From the NCBI GenBank assembly GCA_010015675.1, contig ML977002.1:320331-335747 (forward strand): 15,417 nucleotides of DNA, given 5' to 3'. The stretch is from Byssothecium circinans (Eukaryota; Ascomycota; Dothideomycetes; Pleosporales; Massarinaceae). Position numbers and translations under genes: made by a program. Each line of letters opens with the position of its first letter. Position 1 is the first letter of the stretch. The notes beneath the pieces are model-generated. The model did not search any database. It had not been told where the DNA came from and saw only the letters and a program-made list of their open reading frames with translations. This document shows positions 8,494 to 15,417 of this stretch, piece after piece.

Positions 8494-9993
8494 ATCAAGG
8501 TTAAGAAGAAGCTACTCTAGCCTATTCCTATCTAGGTAGGCTTAATAATGATTAATGATGAGATTGAATAGTAGCCACTATTTAGACTAAAGGGTATTAG
8601 GTGAGGTATTAGGTCTAGTAGCGTAATTAACTAGATAAGCTATCTTTATCTCCTTCTAATATTAACGTGCATTAAGGCCGTAACTATCCTTATGCTTAGG
8701 TACGTTCTAATCCTTCTCTAGATTAACTAGCTAACTACCTAGGTTATCCTTATCAATAATAACACTATCAGCACTAGGGAGACGACTAGTAAGCTTATTT
8801 CATGATAAATTATCTACTAAATCCACGTCTTCCTAATCTAGATCTTCTTCCTCGTTTTTAGGTAACACCTCTCTAAAGCTATTAGGTAAAGGGTGATTGC
8901 ATACTAACAAGTAGTTCTAATAGGCTTGCAAGAATAACTAGTACTCCTGGCCGGCAAAGGTCCTTACATCTAATACCTATCAAAATAGATGATATAGCAT
9001 AAGCTTAACGCAAGAGAAGTCTTCCCTATCTAACTTAGGAGAGTATAGAGGGTAAAACTTCAAAATCCTAGGCCTAGCCTAGGGCCTAACTTAATTCTTT
9101 GCATAGTCATAATAAAGAAGGTAGTCTAAATAGGATATAGCTTTAAGTAATAGAGGCCTCTCCTTGTATTTTACTAGTATAGAATGGCCCTTAGTAAACT
9201 AAGGTGTATCTTCCTTAAACACTTTATCATTAACTTAATAATTAGCTTAAAAGACGTACGTCTTAGGCTAATCCTCCTCACAATAAAGGTTAACGTTAAG
9301 AATAGTATGACTACAATCCATAAGGGGTAGATGAAAGAGGATGTAGCAAACTTCCTAAGCGCTATAGTCCCTCTAGCCTGCTAATTTATTTATTAACTTT
9401 ACTATAAACTTAAACATAGTATTCTTAGACTAGATATAAGGCAGTATCTTAGTAGCTATATCCTTAAACGACGTCGTCTACTGCTCTGCCTTGCTAATAT
9501 ATAGACTAACATATTAAACAACACCTATAGTACTAGTGTAAGGCTATATATTAGTATTAGCCCGCCAGCCTAATACTAGAGTTCAATAGTACGCGTTTAG
9601 AAGTAGATGATTCCGTTAAGTATAGAGATAGTAAAAAGACTTCCCAGCTAATTTAGTAAAGTAGAGATTAGCTATACGTGACTAAGGAGCCTTAAAGTAA
9701 TAGACTACCTTACCTATCTTCTTATTTTTCCTTTAGCAGTAACTAAGATGACATACATGCATGTAGCACTTAGTTAAGATAGTAGCAAGTTTATAAAAGT
9801 CAAAAACTATCTGATCAAATGCAAGAGATAAGGGGGAGCCATATAAATGCTCTAGAGTAGCCTTATGTAGGTTAGGATGAATAGCGCTAATGTAATAGCC
9901 CTAATACTTTGCTAATCATTACTTCTTAAGCTTGGTAGCATTCTAAGCTAAATACTAATTAGGATGAGGTGCATCCCTATAGTAGTATAGGCT

Positions 9994-10002
9994 ATAGTTA
10001 TA
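9994..10002 (-). other. Rep HUH active-site codons, both His changed to Tyr
   Basis: The minus strand reads TAT AAC TAT in the context R-S-S-T-Y-N-Y-S-L-Y, where Helitron Rep proteins have RGS-x-H-x-H-G. A C-to-T change of CAT to TAT at each His gives exactly this. His-x-His binds the metal ion for DNA nicking, so the site is dead regardless of the stop codons. Confidence 0.75.
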
Positions 10003-10287
10003 AGTACTACTACGGCCCTACTACTTATAATAATGCTAGAAGTTAATAAGGTTAAACTTAGGCGTTATAACATGCTTCTTAAATAGTTTAAATTGATGGT
10101 AGAACTAGTAAGCAATAATGTATAGGTTATCACGTATGAAATCCTGTGCTAGCCTTGCTTAACGTGCATTAGTTATAGTCTACTACTTAGTAAAGGCCTC
10201 CTCTCCTATAAATCTTATAAGATTAGCCTAATGGTAATCCGCAGCAGAGTATGTAATAAATAGATAAGGACATCGCAGCTAATAAAC

Positions 10288-10352
10288 CTATTAATAAAAG
10301 TTAGATATTAATAATAAGGGTATTAGCTAGGTATTAGGGAGACTACACGTAC
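10288..10352 (-). other. Intron in the Helitron gene (65 nt)
   Basis: It starts GTACGT, has ATCTAAC as branch site and ends TAATAG. The frame changes phase across exactly this interval. Removal joins K-A-I to V-Y-Q-L-R-C-P-Y-L-F, which matches the continuous family pattern AMVRQLGCPTLF. It contains CTAATAC twice in sense orientation (+ strand 10320-10326 and 10331-10337). Confidence 0.75.
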
Positions 10353-11820
10353 TATAGCCTTTAGGTTTATACCCTCTACTTTCTAATACGCATAAGAACC
10401 TTAAATAGAGGTAGAGAACCATACTATAGCGTTAATTAAACTCTACCCACCATTAGCGCTGTTAAACTAAGCTTAAATATCCTTAGCTATCATAGAAGCG
10501 CCGTCTAGTGTCTTCCTCATAAAGAAACCTACCTTTGTAGTAGTTTGCCTATAGAGAAGCGTATTAAAGGTAGCAAAATAGAAACGTAAGTAATGAGTAA
10601 AACGTCTATCCTTATAGCTTATTATATGCTAAATATAGTCCGCATATGCAACCTCCCGTATCCTTGGTTGCATATAGTCACCAATTCCATTTAGATATAA
10701 GGTAGTAAATGCAAGACTAAGGATCTTTTCCTAATTACTATATTCAGAAATAGGTGTCCTTCGCACTGAGCCCATAGTAAGGTAGGAAGGTCTTAATTAG
10801 ATTTAATAACATAAAGTCTTAAATTTACTAACATTAGGAATAATATTAGGAACCACGGTCATGTTAGCTCCATTATCATTATTATCATCCTCATCAAAAA
10901 TTAAGCTACCATCGTAGTAGGAATCCGCGCTAGTATTAGACCTAGTATTAGGTGGTGACCTATCTAGTATATAGGTAGTCATAGTAGGTATAGATAGTAG
11001 GGGTGAATAGTCTAGCGTATAGGATAGTAATACTAGCTCTTACGTATTAGGATAATCCCCTAGCCTAATATCTATATCCCCATGCTAAAGTACAGTAAAT
11101 TAATCATCTACATACCCATTAATAGGGAGTTCTTGAATAGCCTTATTATTAATAATAATATCACTATATCTAGAGTAATGTACCTTTAACTATTACAGCT
11201 AATACAACACTATAGTACGCCTTACTTTCTAACTCTTCTTAAATTAACGTTTAACTAAAGCGTGGTCATCCTTATCTGAATATGGTAGTTTAAGGATAAT
11301 AATATTAAGCTTAGATAGAAGGATAAGAAGCCTTAAAAATACCCTAGCTATATTAATAGCGAAATAATATATATGCCCTCTATACTTATACTACTACCCA
11401 CGATGCTAACATATCTATATAAAATAGTGAACCTAGGCAATAAGCATCTCCTTAATATTAGTAAGAGAAGGGAGGTTAAGTATTACACCTAGATCTATAT
11501 TATTTATAGCACTAAATATAGGCACCTAATCCTCTTTAGCACTATATTTAATGTAATTAGTTAAATAGGTAGCACATTCCCTACGGTAAACGTTTAGGCG
11601 AAACTAATAATAGTTATAAATTATACACGTCTCTATCTCTTCTTTCTTAAGTGCGTTGTAAAACGTAGAGATATACGTTTTATCTTAATTAGATAATGCA
11701 GGATTAGAAAGATAGGAACTGTCATCCTAAATTCGTAATAGGGGCTCTTCTAGAGAGAAGTTATATATATTCTCTTCTACCTCTATAAGTATCTCTCTAT
11801 CTACACTATCATTAAACTTA

Positions 11821-11905
11821 TTAACTATATGTTCTTAAGACTTAGCTGCTACTATACTATTATTTAAATCGTTAACTACATGTTCTTTAGACTTAGCTAC
11901 TATAT
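11821..11905. repeat. Two-copy 51-bp direct repeat in the Helitron N-terminal coding region
   Basis: The stretch from 11821 recurs at 11872 with few changes (TTAACTAxATGTTCTTxAGA, then CTTAGCT). In protein it gives two copies of A-K-S-x-E-H-x-V-N, 17 residues apart, at about residues 68-100, before the DUF6570-like region. The period is a multiple of three, so the frame is kept. Confidence 0.6.
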
Positions 11906-12104
11906 AGGTTATACGACTAATACCAGGACTAATACTAGAGCAAGTATCGCGTGATTGCACTAAAGATGGAGGGGTATTCTATAAAATACCCTCCCCTTGC
12001 TATTATAAATACTGTGGCTATGATGTAGAATATATCGCGGCTATCTATAGTAATAGTTAACTAGAAAGCGTTTATAATAATAATAGGGGTTTAATAGGAG
12101 TCAT

Positions 12105-12889
12105 AGCGCTTAGCAGTGCTAATAGGGGAAGTTAGGATAGGTAAGGTAATAGTAACGTATTTAAAGACTAAGATAGTGGCCTAATACTAAGACTAATACT
12201 AGCCGCATGAAGAAGCTACTACTTAAGTAGAATCCCTAGTGCGGTTAGCGCATATAGCGTAGACGTTAGTATAGATTAAGGTTAGACTAGTATTAGAGTA
12301 TGGAGAATACTAGATAAAGGACTAGAGTCTAATATTAGCGTTACGTAATACTTTATAGGGGGTGTAGCTTTATGCTCTAACGTATTCACTCGCCGTTTAT
12401 AACTCTAAGTAACTATAAGGTAAGCCTAACAGTTCTTCTTCCATTTATTATTGCGAAATTAATTAACGCTAGGCGTAAGAGGTGCGTTGCAGTAATTGCA
12501 GTATAGAACATCCATAATAACGTGTAAGGGTACGTGGATAGAGGGAAGTAGTATTAGGTAGTATTATAAGGTATTAGGCCTATAGTGTAGCGAATTTTTT
12601 CTTTATAACATAGGGTTTAGTCATGTTGCCGCATGCAGTAGCTAGTAGATAAAGTAGCGTAAGCAGCTTTTAGACCCTAAGCCCCTGTTTCACTACCTAA
12701 TATAGGACACGCGACACGCGTATTAGTCGTGATTCTAAAGAACATTATTTAAAAAACACTGTTTTATCTACGCATACCTATTACAACGAATTAAATATAG
12801 GCTGCTATTAGTAGAACTATTAAGGGTACAGTTTTTAGCATATATAGAAAAATCAGCAATGAAATTCAATAGGTAGAAGTACGTCAAAA
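12105..12889. promoter_or_regulatory. 5' region of the Helitron gene; no gene seen
   Basis: Moderately mutated sequence upstream of the Rep-helicase start. It contains heptamer pair 12181-12199, further GTATTAG copies near 12289 and 12572, and a tandem ACACGCG ACACGCG T at 12707-12721 that includes ACGCGT. ACGCGT is the core bound by fungal MBF cell-cycle regulators, but a single site some 600 bp from the ATG is weak evidence. Confidence 0.35.
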
Positions 12890-12960
12890 TGCGATTTTTT
12901 GGAAGCCCTCAGGCGCGATTTGGATTGTAGATTTGCTACGCTCGTTCCTCGCTCCGCAAA
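12890..12960. other. GC-richer, unmutated segment at the block boundary
   Basis: About 70 bp with normal CA, TG and CG content between two AT-rich regions, including CCCTCAGGCGCGATTTGG and GCTACGCTCGTTCCTCGCTC. TTTGC (12932-12936) and GCAAA (12956-12960) could form a short stem around a 19-nt loop. On the minus strand a TCTACAATCC stretch could be a Helitron 5' end starting with TC, but this is a guess. Confidence 0.4.
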
Positions 12961-15186
12961 ATTAAGCTAAAATTTTAAATAGACATATATATAATATAGA
13001 TCTAAAGGATTATGGAAAGATATTCTAAGATTTCTAATATTTTAGTACGCTATATACGTATAGAGAATATTAGGTTACATTTAGATTTATAGCCTATAAT
13101 ACCTACTAAACTAGCTAAATAAACTATAATAACTTTAGAGCTAGTTTATATATATATATAATACACCTATTAGTAGTAAAATTATAGTATGCAGCCTAGA
13201 CCTATTAGAGAACTAGCGTAGGGAAGATAGAGATTCCTAAAATTAGAAATATATAATAAAATATTTTACTTAGCTAGATATTATTACTTTTTTTCTTTTA
13301 ATAACCTTTATATATATATATAGTAGTAATATAAATAGTTAGCTACTAGAAACTAGCTTATATAAGCTTTATTATAAGGTAGTGTCTAAATTTTTTAAAA
13401 ACCTATACTTCCTAAGCTAGATCTTTAAGTTTTAGAGGTAATTACTTACTTTAAACATATTAAGAAGAAGCAATCATTACTACTAGTACTTATGCAAGTA
13501 TAGTAGGGTATTAATATAAGGAAAAAACATAATAAGGATAAAGTATACTAGCCTTAGAACTTAAATAACTTTAGATAAATAATTATGTAAGTAGAGCAGA
13601 TTAACCTACGTCTAATAGTAAAAAATTTATATTAAACCTTAATACTTTAGTAACTATAGTATAAGTAGAGTAACTACTATTACTTACTTAGTACTACTAA
13701 GACCTTTAGCCTATAGTAGACTAGATAAATATACTATACACCTTAGCTATATATAATAACTTGCCTTATAACTTATCTTTATTTATTATTATATTACTAA
13801 AATTAGTATCTTACTAACTAGCTTTATTATTAACTTCTAATTACTTTAATATATTATAGGACGTCCCTACCCCTACGTAGCTATACGTAAAGAGGTTAAC
13901 TACTATATATAGTATTATATTAGGTAAGGACTAGCTTATTACTTAAACTATACTAGGTCTACCTATTAAGTATATAATAGCAGGCTAATGCCTAATCTTA
14001 ATATCCTTACTATAGATAGAGGAATTAAATAGATAAACTAAAGAAATAAGTTAATATAGATAGTTAAGTAATATAAGCCTAATTAGTATATAGTTATACT
14101 ATATTACTTAAGGGCTTATCTACTTACTAAAGAATAAAGGTAGTACTAGGACTTTAGCTACTACTAAGTATTAAAGTCTCTTTTAGAAGAAATAGAGTTG
14201 CTTAAAGAACTTATAGTATATCTATATAATAATAAAAAAGAGCTCTTTAATTAGAACTAAATAGTATTCCTAAATTGGATTAAAAAGGAGAACGTTAATT
14301 ATATCTAAAAATAGCAACTTAAGCGCGCGCTTAAGTATATCTAGCATCTAGTACTTTGTATTACGTTAATACGTTATTAAGAGGACCTATTAGTAATAAT
14401 CTATGCTACTATATAGATTAATCTAACTGCTATTATCCTTAGGAAATAGCATATCTTATCTATTAAGAGTAGAGGGCTTATTAACTACTATTATTATTAC
14501 ATCTCTTTTATACGTAGAAAACACTAAGAAATCTAACTATTACTAATGTTAAAGACACAGCCCCCTACTACTATTAGATAAAAGTAGTAGAGTTTACTCT
14601 AAACTTATATATAGCTTTATTTAGTATATACTATCCTCCTTCTAAGAAGGAAGTAGAGATATCTAATATATATAACTTTATTTAGAAGGTTTTCTAATTT
14701 TTTATACCCCCTACCTTATACTTACTATTATAGCGTTAAACCTAGGCTGTATGCTATAATAACTTAATATCTACTAACTAATATACTAATAAGTAAGTTA
14801 TAAAAGTTATATAGCTTATTAGTAATATTTAGCTATTAATCTATAGTAAAAGGTAGGTTTTAGTAAAGATTTCTTCTCTTACTAATAACTACTATATTAC
14901 GTAAGCTATAGCTATATAAATTTAATACTTATTAGATTATATATTATAGTAGAGTAGCATGTTTAGCCTAGCATTAAGAGAAGCTTAGGGCATTATTTTA
15001 GTGTAGCTTTATATAGCTTAGTTACTTAGCTCTAGATTATATATAGCTTATAGTTAGTGCTAGTTATTATTATAATTATTAGGAAGAACTACTAGCCTAG
15101 TTAGGCACTAGATAGAATCTTATCTCTTTAGTTATTAAAATATCTACCTCTAAGTAATTCTTAACTATAATATTAATATAATATCT
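12961..15186 (+). mobile_element. Very heavily RIP-mutated repeat remnant with traces of coding sequence
   Basis: CA and TG are almost absent (for example two in 13921-14040), and TA repeats occur at about 13148-13160 and 13309-13320. Two plus-strand frames still look protein-like if TAG and TAA are read as Gln. One runs from 14174 to about 14590 (SLLEEIELLKELIVYLYNN). The other runs from 14845 to about 15186 (LLGRTTSLVRH, IESYLFSY, NYNIN near the end). In these runs the stops are TAG and TAA, not TGA. They are in different frames. I do not recognise the family. The second run is cut off by the element starting at 15191, so the insertion there is younger. Confidence 0.45.
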
Positions 15187-15417
15187 AACGTAAAGCACCA
15201 CCGAACCGCGCGCACCACCGAACCGCGCAGAAATGCTTGGCAAGGAACATCAACTAGTATTATCTTAATAACAAAGCTAAATCTTAATATTTTCTTTTAA
15301 AATTTTATACCTAGATAGATATATATATAAACTAATAGCTATTAAAATTTCATAGCCATAGCTTACGTAATAAAATAGTTATTAGTAAAAAAGGAAATCT
15401 TAGGTAAAACCTACCTT
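15187..15417 (+). mobile_element. Left end of a TIR element, best-preserved copy, running off the window
   Basis: It begins CTAACGTAAAG and then has a perfect tandem duplication of GCACCACCGAACCGCGC (15195-15211 and 15212-15228), followed by AAATGCTTGGCAAGGAACAT (15231-15250) and AT-rich sequence. It matches 3347-3450, and the reverse complement of 47-94. The GC-rich terminus is barely mutated, unlike the other copies, while the interior after 15260 is already AT-rich. No coding sequence is visible in the part present. Confidence 0.65.

Larger units (their letters stand above)
7195..12104 (-). pseudogene. Helitron Rep-helicase, full length but broken by RIP
   Basis: With one 65-nt intron removed, the frame runs from ATG 12102-12104 to 7195 without a single indel: about 1,614 codons, usual for fungal Helitron proteins. 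In order: a DUF6570-like region (about 165-260; LNIKEMLIA-type and YKYRGHIYYF motifs) and Helitron_like_N (from about 470: TLYLNGIGDY, PRIREVAYADY, RFTHYLRFYF, later CPYLFITYSAADY). The HUH Rep site comes near 679, a LGWRANTNI block near 830 and PRILKFYPLYSPKLDRED near 980. The Pif1-type helicase has Walker A at about 1182 (G-x-G-S-T-x-K-T), Walker B LIIDEKS near 1268 and NFYxLPP near 1310, and ends with YVALLRVKTVDSLMF. These enzymes move Helitrons by rolling-circle replication. Most stops are TAG or TAA at expected Gln or Trp positions; TGA also occurs where Arg is expected. The true stop could be 7189-7197 or slightly beyond. Confidence 0.9.
3700..12578. repeat. Dispersed CTAATAC/GTATTAG pairs, period 12 bp, confined to the Helitron block
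   Basis: Pairs exactly 12 bp apart start at 4394 (second copy one base off), 4721, 4996, 6158, 6277, 6389, 7114, 8594, 10933, 11917 and 12181. Pairs 11 bp apart start at 5275, 5649 and 10320, and one 13 bp apart at 7003. Further copies are at 3902/3922, a palindromic pair at 4127, and singles near 4327, 7573, 9553, 9571, 9902, 10385, 11044, 12289 and 12572. Both orientations occur. Spacers are similar, mostly TAAGA, CTAGA, TAGGT or CTAAC in CTAATAC orientation. They lie in introns, coding sequence and intergenic DNA. I found no copy in 1-3346 or 12600-15417. Confidence 0.75.
3450..12960 (-). mobile_element. Helitron-bearing block with two extra genes, ends not resolved
   Basis: The block holds the Helitron Rep-helicase, the H3-like gene and the unknown gene. 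It is distinguished from both flanks by weaker RIP damage (CA and TG still frequent, for example in 5581-5640) and by the dispersed heptamer pairs. Helitrons have no TIRs or target duplication; they start with TC and end with a hairpin plus CTRR. Neither end was identified with confidence, so the coordinates are the limits of the distinctive sequence. Whether all three genes move together is inferred. Confidence 0.5.

Noticed and set aside
8591..8635. Possible 45-nt intron containing the heptamer pair before the helicase domain
   Set aside because: Its length is a multiple of three and the Helitron frame runs through it; nothing favours an intron over coding sequence.
9544..9592. A 49-nt GT-AG interval with a CTAATAC branch-like site in the Helitron gene
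   Set aside because: It encodes LGWRANTNI, a conserved Helitron stretch, and lies in a frame unbroken on both sides; it is coding, which shows that splice-like signals arise by chance here.
10933..10951. Heptamer pair as part of an intron
   Set aside because: No donor at a suitable distance; the frame continues through it as N-T-R-S-N-T-S in the Helitron N-terminal region.
12932..12960. Helitron 3' terminal hairpin
   Set aside because: Only a 5-bp stem around a 19-nt loop, and the internal CGCTC units are direct, not inverted; orientation relative to the Rep-helicase gene is also wrong for a 3' end.
15195..15228. Tandem 17-bp repeats as a CRISPR array
   Set aside because: Only two adjacent copies without spacers, in a eukaryotic transposon terminus.
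1..15417. tRNA or rRNA genes
   Set aside because: No cloverleaf-like or rRNA core sequence was noticed on either strand by eye; a covariance search was not possible.

Overview
The window looks like an AT-rich, gene-poor compartment of a filamentous ascomycete (Pezizomycotina). This rests on three observations: one intact GC-balanced gene of a fungal family, short GT-AG introns of about 50 nt, and pervasive damage with the signature of repeat-induced point mutation (RIP). That damage shows as heavy TA, CTA and TAG content, scarce CA and TG, and in-frame stops that are nearly all TAG or TAA where Gln or Trp is expected. I cannot name the species.

Layout. Bases 1-187 are ends of terminal-inverted-repeat (TIR) transposons. 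A GC-normal island (about 400-1660) carries one intact gene, a DUF1772 (anthrone oxygenase-like) membrane protein at 721-1272. Bases 1702-3341 are a heavily RIP-mutated TIR element of about 1.64 kb. A related terminus starts at about 3347. Bases about 3450-12960 form a more lightly mutated block with three recognisable but broken genes: a histone H3-like gene (minus, 3754-4500, three introns), an unrecognised gene (plus, 5317-6988, several introns) and a Helitron Rep-helicase (minus, 7195-12104, one intron). Bases 12960-15190 are a very heavily mutated remnant. At 15191 the best-preserved copy of the TIR end begins and runs out of the window.

The Helitron gene can be followed for about 1,614 codons without one length change. 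It shows, in order, a DUF6570-like region, Helitron_like_N, an HUH Rep motif (both His codons now Tyr) and a Pif1-type helicase. The H3-like gene keeps the histone fold: removing three introns of 49, 48 and 50 nt restores both the frame and the exact H3 spacing.

The most unusual signal is a short dispersed motif. The heptamer CTAATAC (or GTATTAG) occurs mostly as pairs repeated at 12 bp, in all three broken genes and between them. By eye I found about 40 copies between 3700 and 12580 and none in the equally AT-rich flanks. Several pairs lie in the middle of the 48-50 nt introns, as introner-like elements would; others are in coding or intergenic DNA. The restriction of the motif to this block suggests that the H3-like gene, the unknown gene and the Helitron belong to one mobile unit. 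Neither end of that unit could be placed.
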